Source of the DNA: Candidatus Ulvibacter alkanivorans
GTDB lineage: Bacteria > Bacteroidota > Bacteroidia > Flavobacteriales > Flavobacteriaceae
NCBI RefSeq assembly: GCF_003333325.1
Contig: NZ_QOLC01000090.1
Location: forward strand, 1-12,871
DNA length: 12,871 bases
Reading direction: 5' to 3'
Position numbers and translations under genes: made by a program. Positions 1 through 7,836 of the stretch are shown piece after piece. The notes beneath the pieces were generated by a model. The model was not told the DNA's origin. It did not search any database and worked only from the letters and a program-made list of their open reading frames with translations. How positions within the stretch are numbered: position 1 is the stretch's first letter; each line of letters begins with the position of its first letter.

Positions 1-971
1 CTAACAAAGGACCGATTTCAGAATTTATACAAAAATATTATTTACACTTTAATGCTGCCGCGTTGGTAGATGCTGCCAAGGGGTACGAAACACAACTTGA
101 CAATGGAGCAAAAATGCTCGTATCGTTGGCAGGTGCAATGAGTACAGCCGAATTAGGTAAGATCTTCGCCGAAATGATACGTAAAGATAAAGTACACATA
201 ATCTCCTGTACCGGGGCCAATCTTGAAGAGGATATTATGAATTTGGTAGCGCACAGCCATTACAAACGGGTTCCTAACTATCGTGACCTCACTCCGCAGG
301 AAGAATGGGATCTCCTTGAAAAGGGCTTGAATCGTGTTACCGATACGTGCATACCTGAAGAAGAAGCGTTTAGACGAATTCAAGAACACATTGTAAAGAT
401 CTGGAAAGATGCAGAGGCAAATGGAGAGCGTTATTTGCCTCATGAGTATATGTATAAGCTATTGTTGAGTGGCGTTTTAGAAGAGTATTACGAGATCGAT
501 ATAAAAGATTCGTGGATGTATGCAGCCGCCGAAAAGAACCTGCCAATAATTTGTCCGGGTTGGGAAGACAGCACCATGGGAAATATTTTCGCCAGTTATG
601 TACTAAAGGGTGAACTGAAAGCTTCAACCATGAAAAGTGGAATTGAGTATATGACCTTTTTAGCCGACTGGTACACCGATAACGCAACGAACGGAATTGG
701 TTTCTTCCAAATTGGTGGTGGGATCGCAGGTGATTTTCCAATTTGTGTAGTGCCTATGTTATACCAAGATATGGAGCGTACCGACACTCCTTTTTGGAGT
801 TATTTTTGTCAGATTAGCGACTCTACAACTAGTTATGGAAGTTATTCGGGTGCGGTACCTAACGAAAAGATAACTTGGGGAAAACTGGATATCGACACGC
901 CTAAGTTTATTATTGAAAGTGATGCGACCATCGTGGCGCCTCTAATTTTTGCCTACCTATTAGATATGTAA
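1..971 (+). CDS. Deoxyhypusine-synthase-like enzyme (5' end cut by the window edge)
   Basis: The open frame runs from base 3 to the TAA at 969-971 and shows 322 residues. It begins N-K-G-P-I-S, so only one or two codons are probably missing, and the TTG at base 63 is an internal leucine. The family fold binds NAD and moves an aminobutyl group from an amine through an imine on a lysine. By eye alignment with human DHS, the catalytic lysine is in T-W-G-K (codon 882-884, visible residue 294), with Trp292 and Glu288 also kept. The acidic NAD-site residues match E-E-D near 75-77, Asp189 in W-E-D-S and Asp307 in E-S-D-A. Human spermidine-contact residues differ: Asp243 is Asn194, Asp316 is Tyr281 and His288 is Phe245. 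Bacteria have no eIF5A, so true hypusine formation is unlikely. A homospermidine-synthase-like or another amine transferase is plausible. It lies 2 bases before the GNAT-nitrilase gene. Family assignment is strong and the substrate is unknown. Confidence 0.88.
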   Translation, partial: NKGPISEFIQKYYLHFNAAALVDAAKGYETQLDNGAKMLVSLAGAMSTAELGKIFAEMIRKDKVHIISCTGANLEEDIMNLVAHSHYKRVPNYRDLTPQEEWDLLEKGLNRVTDTCIPEEEAFRRIQEHIVKIWKDAEANGERYLPHEYMYKLLLSGVLEEYYEIDIKDSWMYAAAEKNLPIICPGWEDSTMGNIFASYVLKGELKASTMKSGIEYMTFLADWYTDNATNGIGFFQIGGGIAGDFPICVVPMLYQDMERTDTPFWSYFCQISDSTTSYGSYSGAVPNEKITWGKLDIDTPKFIIESDATIVAPLIFAYLLDM

Positions 972-973
972 CC

Positions 974-2509
974 ATGGATTCCTCCAAGATTGAAAATATA
1001 GAACTTAAATTCTTAACACTTAAAGATTACGAAGCGTTAAAGGAAGCAACCTTACAATCCTATGGTGGGTTGCCAAATTCCTATTGGAAACTGGAGGAAA
1101 TAGGAAAATTGATTTCAATTTTTCCCGAAGGACAAGTTATTATTACGGTCGATGGGGAGATTGCCGGATGCGCACTATCTATAATCGTCGACTACGACAA
1201 GATCGAGAATCAACATACTTATAATGATATCACAGCCGACCCAAACTTTAAAATTCACGACCCGGAAGGCGATGTGCTCTATGGGATAGACGTTTTTATA
1301 AAACCCGATTTTAGAGGGCTTCGATTAGGTCGTAGGTTATACGATTACCGTAAAGAATTGTGTGAAAATCTAAATTTAAAAAGCATTGTTTTCGGCGGAA
1401 GGATGCCAAATTATCATTTACACTCCGATTCCCTTTCACCTAAGCAATACATTGAAAAGGTAAAACGGAAAGAGATTCAAGATCCCGTGCTGAATTTTCA
1501 GATGTCAAACGATTTTCATCCCGTACGTATATTAAAAGGATACTTAGAAGGCGATAAGGCTTCGGGAGAATTTGGAGTGCTCATGGAATGGGACAATATT
1601 TATTATACCAAACCAACTAAGAAACCATCTATCAGCAAAAGTGTAGTTCGACTGGGGCTAATTCAATGGCAAATGCGACCCTACGAAGGCTTGGAAGACC
1701 TGATGCATCAAGCCGAGTACTTTATTGATAGTGTTGCCGGATACCGAAGTGATTTTGCAGTTTTCCCCGAGTTCTTTAATGCCCCGTTAATGGCACGATA
1801 TAATGAGTTGTCAGAGTCTGACGCAATTCGTGAACTAGCGAAATACACCAAAGAGATCACAGAGCGGCTTTCGCAACTTTCGATTTCCTACAATATTAAT
1901 ATCATTACTGGCAGCATGCCCGAGGTCGTTAGAAACAAGCTCTACAATGTAGGATATTTATGTCGTCGTGATGGTAGTATAGAACGCTATGAAAAGCTTC
2001 ATGTTACTCCCGATGAAGCCAAAGTATGGGGTATGCAAAATGGGAGTCGCTTACAAAGCTTCGATACCGACTGTGGTAAAATAGGGATACTCATTTGTTA
2101 CGATTCCGAATTTCCCGAATTATCTAGACTATTGGCCGATGACGGTATGGACATACTTTTTGTACCGTTTTTAACCGATACGCAAAATGGATATTCACGT
2201 GTGCGTTTGTGTGCACAAGCACGTGCCATAGAGAACGAGTGTTATGTTGCGATCGCAGGTAGTGTGGGTAACTTGCCCAAAGTTCATAATATGGATATTC
2301 AATATGCGCAATCGGCTGTGTTCACACCGTGTGATTTTTCGTTCCCCAATAATGGTGTTAAAGCAGAAACCACTCCTAATACCGAGATGATCTTGGTCGC
2401 CGATGTCGATCTGGACCTGTTGCGGGAATTACATTCATTTGGAGCGGTTCGAAATTTAAAAGACCGTCGAAAAGACTTCTATCGATTAGAACGTGTAAAG
2501 AAGAAATAG
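974..2509 (+). CDS. Fused GNAT N-acetyltransferase and carbon-nitrogen hydrolase (nitrilase superfamily)
   Basis: This 511-residue cytoplasmic protein has two enzyme domains. Residues about 10-210 are GNAT-like: a strand ending G-I-D-V-F-I is followed by the acetyl-CoA loop R-G-L-R-L-G-R at 114-120. Residues about 225-500 are a carbon-nitrogen hydrolase with the whole triad: Glu266 in F-P-E-F-F, Lys341 in Y-E-K-L-H and Cys375 in L-I-C-Y-D-S-E-F-P-E. These hydrolases split amides, carbamoyl-amines or nitriles, and relatives include omega-amidase and N-carbamoylputrescine amidohydrolase. The ATG is 2 bases after the upstream stop with no Shine-Dalgarno, so co-transcription with the deoxyhypusine-synthase-like gene is likely. 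The fusion is known to me from Flavobacteria and relatives, but I know of no proven substrate. A role in acylating or deacylating a polyamine-like compound is inferred from the neighbour. It ends 3 bases from the stop of the opposing gene. Confidence 0.9.
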   Translation: MDSSKIENIELKFLTLKDYEALKEATLQSYGGLPNSYWKLEEIGKLISIFPEGQVIITVDGEIAGCALSIIVDYDKIENQHTYNDITADPNFKIHDPEGDVLYGIDVFIKPDFRGLRLGRRLYDYRKELCENLNLKSIVFGGRMPNYHLHSDSLSPKQYIEKVKRKEIQDPVLNFQMSNDFHPVRILKGYLEGDKASGEFGVLMEWDNIYYTKPTKKPSISKSVVRLGLIQWQMRPYEGLEDLMHQAEYFIDSVAGYRSDFAVFPEFFNAPLMARYNELSESDAIRELAKYTKEITERLSQLSISYNINIITGSMPEVVRNKLYNVGYLCRRDGSIERYEKLHVTPDEAKVWGMQNGSRLQSFDTDCGKIGILICYDSEFPELSRLLADDGMDILFVPFLTDTQNGYSRVRLCAQARAIENECYVAIAGSVGNLPKVHNMDIQYAQSAVFTPCDFSFPNNGVKAETTPNTEMILVADVDLDLLRELHSFGAVRNLKDRRKDFYRLERVKKK

Positions 2510-2512
2510 TAC

Positions 2513-3955
2513 TTATTTAAAAGACAATAGTGGTTTTCTGCCATTGTGATATACCTCCCACGCGGCATAACCTATTACAACCGTGTATTCGGTAGCGACC
2601 AACCAAAGATTTTCTTCAAATCCGGAGGCTCCATAGGCCGAATAACTTAGCATGACCAGTAGGCTCCACACTATCGGAAAACGATAGCGCGTAAAAAGGC
2701 ATAATGTCAATGGAGTGACCACATACCATGGGTGAACCGTCGTGGAAAGTAAAAAGTAGAACGAGACCCCAAATAAAAGTCCGGTTATAAGTTGTTCGGT
2801 TGTTTTATTTTTTCTGAAGAATGTAAGTCCTAAAACGAACACGAGCACAAGAATGGGAAGCACCTTACCAACAGTTGCGATGATATTCCATCCCACGACT
2901 TGATATCCAATCCACCGGATCATGTAATAGACACTTGCATTGAATTCGAAATTTTGAAACCACAACGCAATGGTGGTTAAAAAATTGGCGACAAATTCCG
3001 AAGAAAGAAATGGCGCAAAGCTCAGCAAAATAGTTCCCATGGTCAATGCGTAGAATAGTAGCAGCTTTTTTATCCCATAGGGAGCTTGTGAAACCGGAAC
3101 ATTGATTTTTACGCTTTCCTCTACTGTATTCGATGGCTTCGGAAGGTTTGGATTGGCACGTTTTCTATAATAGTTGAAAAACAATGGTAGGAACATCAAT
3201 GGCAACAGCTTAACGGAGACCGACAAACCGAGCGCTATCGCTGCCCATATCCATTTTCCCGAATGCAATAAGTAGAGCGACCAAATAACGAAGAAAAGCA
3301 TGACGCCTTCAAAATGAAGGTTTCCGGTAAGTTCGATAATTATAAATGGATTAAGAAAATACCAAAAAATAAGATGCGGATCCTTGCCTAACTTGGTGAG
3401 CAGTTTTTTTCCGAAGTATAGAATACCGAGATCGGCCAAGATCACGATCATACGAAGTACGACAACGGATCCAACTATACTCTTTCCGGCAAACAACGCA
3501 GCGATTCCGAAGAAAAATTGATTGAGAGGCGGATAGTTGCTAAAATGACTCGCATTCAAGGTACCCATTCCACGAATTAATTCTTTGGCTTGAAACATAC
3601 TAAATCCGGAAACGATACTCGGGTCTTTGCTATACATGTCGGGAGTGAATAAGTAAGGATTAAAGCCTTGAAGTAATACACGACCGTCCCAGATAAAACG
3701 ATAGAAATCTTGCGAAAGATTTGGTATGGCACCCATAAAAAGGATTCGAAAAATCACTCCAGCTACAGCCAAGCTCCAGAACAACCCTTTAGAAATTTTA
3801 AGGAGTCGATAGCAAATAAAAAAAAGCGCACCGTAGAGCGATATAAGTCGTGCGAAGTCACTTCGTTCTAGGTCGTATGCAAAAGCCACATAGAGTAGCG
3901 CACTCGCAAAGGCAAGCAAGAATTGAAAGCGATATAGCTTTAAATAGCTGAGCAT
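2513..3955 (-). CDS. Multi-pass membrane glycosyltransferase, GT-C type (mannosyltransferase-like)
   Basis: This 480-residue protein has roughly ten or more hydrophobic segments. The first outside loop holds S-Q-D-F-Y-R-F-I-W-D-G-R at 81-92 followed by G-F-N-P-Y. That is the pattern of GT-C enzymes, in which an acid in the first loop (here Asp83) helps transfer a sugar from a polyprenyl-phosphate donor on the outer side of the inner membrane. Other loop motifs are N-Y-P-P-L-N-Q at 140-146, N-L-H-F-E-G at 212-217 and H-P-W-Y at 408-411. A polar linker at about 263-292, rich in Pro, Asn and Lys, separates two membrane blocks. The gene follows the PD40 gene by 8 bases, and an AAGG overlapping that gene's TAA stop may act as its ribosome site. 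GT87/ALG-like mannosyltransferase is my best family guess. Sugar and acceptor are not shown. The DPM-like enzyme at 7833-8531 could make its donor. Confidence 0.8.
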   Translation of the reverse strand: MLSYLKLYRFQFLLAFASALLYVAFAYDLERSDFARLISLYGALFFICYRLLKISKGLFWSLAVAGVIFRILFMGAIPNLSQDFYRFIWDGRVLLQGFNPYLFTPDMYSKDPSIVSGFSMFQAKELIRGMGTLNASHFSNYPPLNQFFFGIAALFAGKSIVGSVVVLRMIVILADLGILYFGKKLLTKLGKDPHLIFWYFLNPFIIIELTGNLHFEGVMLFFVIWSLYLLHSGKWIWAAIALGLSVSVKLLPLMFLPLFFNYYRKRANPNLPKPSNTVEESVKINVPVSQAPYGIKKLLLFYALTMGTILLSFAPFLSSEFVANFLTTIALWFQNFEFNASVYYMIRWIGYQVVGWNIIATVGKVLPILVLVFVLGLTFFRKNKTTEQLITGLLFGVSFYFLLSTTVHPWYVVTPLTLCLFTRYRFPIVWSLLVMLSYSAYGASGFEENLWLVATEYTVVIGYAAWEVYHNGRKPLLSFK

Positions 3956-3963
3956 TTACAACC

Positions 3964-5073
3964 TTAGTCGGTCCATTCTGCAATAAATAAATTAGTGTCG
4001 CGAGTACCGCCGTTATTTCGGTTCGATGAAAAGACCAAGTACTTACCGTCATTTGAGAAAACAGGAAATGCATCAAAGGTCTCACCATGAGTGACTCGAG
4101 TTAAATTCTTTCCATCGATATCGATCATGTACAAGTTGAAAGGAAAACCACGTTCGGCTTCCCAATTACTAGAAAACAAGATCTTTTCACCACTGGGGTG
4201 GAAGAACGGACTCCAATTGGCATTTCCTAAGTTGGTGAGTTGACGTCTATCGCTGCCGTCGGCATTACTAATATACAGCTCCATTTCGGTAGGTTGTACC
4301 AAGCCTTGTGCTAAAAGGTCTTTGTATTCTTTGATCTCTTCAGGTGTTTTTGGGCGAGAAGATCGATAGATCAACTTTGTGCCATCGGGTGAGAAAAATG
4401 CGCCACCGTCGTAGCCTAATTCATTCGTTATTTGTTTTACGTTGCTTCCGTCAAGGTCCATGGTATACAGTTCTAAGTCACCACTGCGAGTTGAGGTAAA
4501 CACGATCTTATCGCCTTGTGGAGATACAGTTGCTTCCGCATCGTAACCCGGTTCGTTCGTGAGTTGTGCGGTTATATTTCCTTCGAGATCGGATACGAAA
4601 ATATCGAAGCTGTCATAGACAGGCCACACATATTTTCCATTCTTTCGAAGTGGTACTTCTGGGCAATTTTCATCGGCTAAATGGGTAGAGGCATATACAA
4701 TATGTTTATTGTCGGGCAAAAAGTACGCACAAGTAGTTCGTCCTTTTCCGGTACTTATCATAGGAGGTTTGGAATCCTTAAAAGTTTCCGAAGCATCCAT
4801 TAAGAACATTTGATCGCAGCCTACACCCCATGATTCATAATTACTTTGGAAAACGAGTTGGGAATCATCAAAACTCCAATAGGCTTCTGCATTGTCACCA
4901 CCAAAAGTAACTTGGCGTATGGAGGTAAAATGTTTTTCATCGGGATAGATCAAACTATCTTTTACCGCTTCTTTTGCTTCTTCGGAAGCTTCCGAAGGGA
5001 AATCGGCACTTTTTTGATCATTTTTACAAGAAATTAACACCAGGCAGGCGACGAAAAAAGATAAAAATCTCAT
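3964..5073 (-). CDS. PD40/TolB-like beta-propeller lipoprotein
   Basis: This 369-residue protein begins with a lipoprotein signal ending L-I-S-C, so Cys16 would carry the lipid. Lys, Asn and Asp follow, which may favour export to the outer surface as in Bacteroidota lipoproteins. A charged linker rich in Ser, Glu, Ala and Lys (residues 22-40) precedes a beta-propeller built of PD40/WD40-like repeats. The clearest repeats are S-P-Q-G-D-K-I-V-F-T-S-T-R at 184-196 and S-P-D-G-T-K-L-I-Y-R-S-S-R at 228-240, with others near 292-303 and 340-351. A loop at about 241-265 (R-P-K-T-P-E-E-I-K) interrupts one blade; I recall it in many relatives. Such propellers bind proteins, peptides or glycans and are not enzymes by themselves. 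It is followed by the GT-C gene and is divergent from the M28 gene, 31 bases away. The linker DNA holds a perfect 18-base palindrome. The binding partner is unknown. Confidence 0.87.
   Translation of the reverse strand: MRFLSFFVACLVLISCKNDQKSADFPSEASEEAKEAVKDSLIYPDEKHFTSIRQVTFGGDNAEAYWSFDDSQLVFQSNYESWGVGCDQMFLMDASETFKDSKPPMISTGKGRTTCAYFLPDNKHIVYASTHLADENCPEVPLRKNGKYVWPVYDSFDIFVSDLEGNITAQLTNEPGYDAEATVSPQGDKIVFTSTRSGDLELYTMDLDGSNVKQITNELGYDGGAFFSPDGTKLIYRSSRPKTPEEIKEYKDLLAQGLVQPTEMELYISNADGSDRRQLTNLGNANWSPFFHPSGEKILFSSNWEAERGFPFNLYMIDIDGKNLTRVTHGETFDAFPVFSNDGKYLVFSSNRNNGGTRDTNLFIAEWTD
4980..4997. repeat. Perfect 18-base palindrome, two TTCCGAAG octamers head to head
   Basis: CTTCGGAAGCTTCCGAAG equals its own reverse complement. 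It lies inside the PD40 gene and codes for S-E-A-S-E in the linker after the lipobox. It consists of two copies of the octamer that is over-represented in this window (see findings). It may be only a product of repeated Ser-Glu codons plus that bias. Confidence 0.9.
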
Positions 5074-5081
5074 ATTTAAAC

Positions 5082-5089
5082 TAATTTTG
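5082..5089 (+). promoter_or_regulatory. Possible Bacteroidota-type -7 promoter element for the M28 gene
   Basis: TAATTTTG fits the Bacteroidota -7 consensus TAnnTTTG. It ends 15 bases before the ATG at 5105, giving a very short leader. I see no TTTG -33 element at the usual spacing, so this rests on one box in an AT-rich, 31-base divergent gap. It also covers a possible TTG start at 5087, which argues for the ATG instead. Confidence 0.35.
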
Positions 5090-5104
5090 TGTAAAAATAA
5101 GGAT

Positions 5105-6349
5105 ATGAGAATAGTTGTAATAGTTTTTTTGGTGCTAATTGCATTTTCGTGTAAGCAGGAAGAAGTCGAAACCGTTTCTATGAAAGACGATGTCTATGTT
5201 TTAGCCGATAGTACCTTTAACGGAAGACAGACCGGAACCCCCGGGGAATTAGAGGCCGCAGCTTACATTGAAAAGCGATTTAGGGATATTGGGTTGCAAC
5301 CTAAAGGATATAAAGGAGAATTTACACAGACCTTCACATTTCGACCTAGTGCGAATCCCCATGAATCGGCTGAGTTCACCGGATTAAAAAATGATAGCAC
5401 GACCACAGGGACCAATGTGGTAGCTTATCTAGACAATGAGGCAGCGACTACGGTCATTATTGGAGCGCATTATGACCATTTAGGAATGGGAGGCGAAGGA
5501 TCGTTGTATCGCGAAGGAGCAGCCATACATAATGGTGCCGATGATAACGCAAGTGGTGTAGCCGTAATGCTAGACCTTGCACAGCGGTTGGTAACTGATA
5601 AGCAACAGAACAAAGCAACCAATAACAACTATTTGTTTATTGCTTTTTCGGGTGAAGAAATGGGACTGCTAGGTTCCAATTATTTTGTAAAGAACCCGAC
5701 CATCGATACGAAAAAAGTAAGTTATATGCTCAACATGGATATGGTAGGGCGTCTTAATGAGGAAAACACATTGGCTGTTCATGGAGTGGGCACCTCGCCT
5801 GTTTTTAAGCAAACCTTGTTTGCAAATAATGAATACGATCTTACTATTGCCGAACACGAAAGTGGGATAGGTCCTAGCGACCATACGTCTTTTTATTTGG
5901 CAGATATTCCGGTATTGCACTTTTTTACCGGTCAGCATAGCGATTACCACAAGCCCGGCGATGATGCCGAGAAATTAAACTATGAAGGTATGCAACGCAT
6001 CGCTGATTATATCTATTCTATAATTTCCGACCTCGATGATGATGGGCAACTTGCTTTTAGAAAAACAAAAAATGAAAGTGAAGTGGTACCCGAGTTTAAA
6101 GTAGCGTTGGGTGTCGTGCCCGATTATCTGTTTACAGGCGAAGGTATGCGTATTGATGGTATAAGTGAAGATAAACCCGCTCAAAAGGCCGGATTAGAAA
6201 AAGGAGATATCGTTAAAAAATTGGGCGAACATGAAGTTACCGACATGATGAGCTATATGAAGGCGCTTTCCGAATTTGAACAAGGGCAAACTACAACGGT
6301 GACGGTCGAACGAGATGGTGATCTGCGCACCGTCGAGGTGACTTTTTAA
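5105..6349 (+). CDS. M28 family zinc aminopeptidase with C-terminal PDZ domain, lipoprotein
   Basis: From the ATG at 5105 the protein has 414 residues. I chose this start because M-R-I-V-V is followed at once by a lipoprotein signal ending A-F-S-C (Cys16), whereas an in-frame TTG at 5087 would add six charged or polar residues. The sequence after the cysteine, K-Q-E-E, resembles Bacteroidota surface-export signals. The peptidase domain (about 100-310) has the full M28 set: His122 in G-A-H-Y-D-H, Asp146/147 in G-A-D-D-N-A-S-G, Glu184 (base) and Glu185 (ligand) in S-G-E-E-M-G, Asp212 in N-M-D-M-V-G-R and His282 in S-D-Y-H-K-P-G-D. Residues about 335-414 are a PDZ domain with A-G-L-E-K-G-D-I-V. 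It should clip N-terminal residues from peptides at the cell surface. Its stop overlaps the stop of the opposing glycosyltransferase. Family call is firm and the substrate unknown. Confidence 0.92.
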   Translation: MRIVVIVFLVLIAFSCKQEEVETVSMKDDVYVLADSTFNGRQTGTPGELEAAAYIEKRFRDIGLQPKGYKGEFTQTFTFRPSANPHESAEFTGLKNDSTTTGTNVVAYLDNEAATTVIIGAHYDHLGMGGEGSLYREGAAIHNGADDNASGVAVMLDLAQRLVTDKQQNKATNNNYLFIAFSGEEMGLLGSNYFVKNPTIDTKKVSYMLNMDMVGRLNEENTLAVHGVGTSPVFKQTLFANNEYDLTIAEHESGIGPSDHTSFYLADIPVLHFFTGQHSDYHKPGDDAEKLNYEGMQRIADYIYSIISDLDDDGQLAFRKTKNESEVVPEFKVALGVVPDYLFTGEGMRIDGISEDKPAQKAGLEKGDIVKKLGEHEVTDMMSYMKALSEFEQGQTTTVTVERDGDLRTVEVTF

Positions 6350-7836
6350 GCTTTACTCAATACACTTTTAAAGAAAACAAACCCGAAGCCCAAGAACAAC
6401 ATCAGGTGGAACGGGAATAGCCCAAAGTCGCCTTCTTCGGTGCCAACAACAAAGGCGCTGTACATTCCAAAGGCAAAGTACAGCATTAGGATCCCTTCAA
6501 TTACAGTATTTGCCGAAAGGTTGCTGGTAAGGTATATGTTGTCTTTCCAACTTTCTTTCAAGCTGCTAATATTAAATTTTGGCGTTCGAATAAAATCGCT
6601 TTTCTTTCCGAAGTGACCTTCTAAAACAGCGATAGAATTATGAACCGAAAAGCCCATGGCGACCGAGAAAAAGATAAAGAACATCCCTATGTATCTAAAG
6701 AAATTCTTGATACCTCCCCCATGAATACGCGAATAGGTAAGCCAATAACAAATAAAGAAGATCAAGGTGCTAAACGCAAATCCTGCCAGGACATAGAATA
6801 CGCTCTTAAGCTCGGGATTATTTGCTTTAATGTACAACATAGGCACACTAAGTAACGCCACGATAAGCACCAACAAGAACATGCTACTGTTCAATAAATG
6901 AAAGAAACTGTGAAATTTTGTTCTCCATGAAACTGTCGGGTCTTTTAAAAGGGTAGGATATAATTTCTGAAAATTCTCTGCGGCTCCTTTGTTCCAACGG
7001 AATTGTTGTGATTTAGCAGCACTAATCACTACAGGAAGTTCGGCGGGAGTTTCTACATCTTCTAAATATTTGAACTTCCATTTTTTAAGCTGAGCTCTAT
7101 AACTAAGATCAAGATCTTCGGTCAAGGTATCGCCCTGCCAGTTACCTGCATCGAGTATACACTGCTTTCGCCAAACACCTGCTGTGCCGTTAAAATTGAT
7201 AAAATGATTTCCGAAGTTTCGCCCAACTTGTTCTAAGATAAAATGAAAGTCGAGCGCAAATGCTTGTATTTTGGTGAGTAGCGAATAATCACGATTTATA
7301 TGTCCCCAGCGTGTTTGTACAACCCCAATTTGAGGATCCTTAAAATAAGGAATGGTGTTTTTTAACCAGTTTTTCTTCGGAAGAAAATCTGCGTCGAAGA
7401 TCGCAATGTACTCTCCATGGGCAATTGCTAAGCCTTCCTTGAGCGCTCCGGCTTTAAATCCGGTCCGTATGCTACGGCTTATATGCTGTATGTTGAGGCC
7501 GGTCGCCTGAAGTTGTTCAATTAGTTTGGCGGTGGTTTCAAAAGACTCGTCGGTAGAATCATCCAGCACTTGGATCTCTAGTTTTGCTCTTGGATAGTCG
7601 ATAGACGCAATATTGGTAAGCAAGCGTTCCATTACATACAATTCGTTGTATACCGGTAATTGTATGGTGACATAGGGTGTTTCTTCAGGGTTCGAAAGAT
7701 CGAAAGTAGGGGCATCCTTGGTGTTCTTTTTAGATCGAATGTAATTGATAAAGAGATTCAATTGAGCCATTGCATATAAGAAAATGAGCAATAGTGCAAT
7801 CGCATAGATGGTGATCGTAATGGTCTCTAAAATCAT
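6346..7836 (-). CDS. Cellulose-synthase-like membrane glycosyltransferase, family GT2
   Basis: This 496-residue protein has one N-terminal membrane helix (about 3-27), a cytoplasmic GT-A domain and four or five C-terminal membrane helices (about 316-336, 343-366, 378-396, 447-465, 474-490). Catalytic signatures are complete: L-D-D at 91-93, D-A-D at 148-150, T-E-D at 239-241 and Q-Q-F-R-W at 277-281, the processive D,D,D,QxxRW pattern. The opening I-Q-L-P-V-Y-N-E and I-Q-V-L-D-D-S-T-D-E look most like the CESA2/CslA-like group, whose members make beta-linked glucans or mannans from nucleotide sugars. No PilZ domain or cellulose bcs partner genes are visible, so regulated bacterial cellulose synthesis is not supported. 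Its ATG overlaps the stop of the DPM-like gene (ATGA at 7833-7836), which indicates translational coupling. The polymer made cannot be read from the sequence. Confidence 0.9.
   Translation of the reverse strand: MILETITITIYAIALLLIFLYAMAQLNLFINYIRSKKNTKDAPTFDLSNPEETPYVTIQLPVYNELYVMERLLTNIASIDYPRAKLEIQVLDDSTDESFETTAKLIEQLQATGLNIQHISRSIRTGFKAGALKEGLAIAHGEYIAIFDADFLPKKNWLKNTIPYFKDPQIGVVQTRWGHINRDYSLLTKIQAFALDFHFILEQVGRNFGNHFINFNGTAGVWRKQCILDAGNWQGDTLTEDLDLSYRAQLKKWKFKYLEDVETPAELPVVISAAKSQQFRWNKGAAENFQKLYPTLLKDPTVSWRTKFHSFFHLLNSSMFLLVLIVALLSVPMLYIKANNPELKSVFYVLAGFAFSTLIFFICYWLTYSRIHGGGIKNFFRYIGMFFIFFSVAMGFSVHNSIAVLEGHFGKKSDFIRTPKFNISSLKESWKDNIYLTSNLSANTVIEGILMLYFAFGMYSAFVVGTEEGDFGLFPFHLMLFLGFGFVFFKSVLSKA

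Noticed and set aside
63..65. TTG at 63 as the start of the deoxyhypusine-synthase-like gene
   Set aside because: The same frame stays open to base 3 and the upstream residues (K-G-P-I-S, H-F-N-A-A-A) belong to the family, so the gene begins outside the window.
5087..5104. TTG at 5087 as the start of the M28 gene
   Set aside because: It would put six extra polar or charged residues before a clean lipoprotein signal and would overlap the possible -7 promoter box. The ATG at 5105 is better.
6346..7836. Bacterial cellulose synthase BcsA
   Set aside because: The GT2 signatures fit the wider family, but the protein is short (496 residues), has no PilZ domain and has no bcsB or bcsC neighbours.
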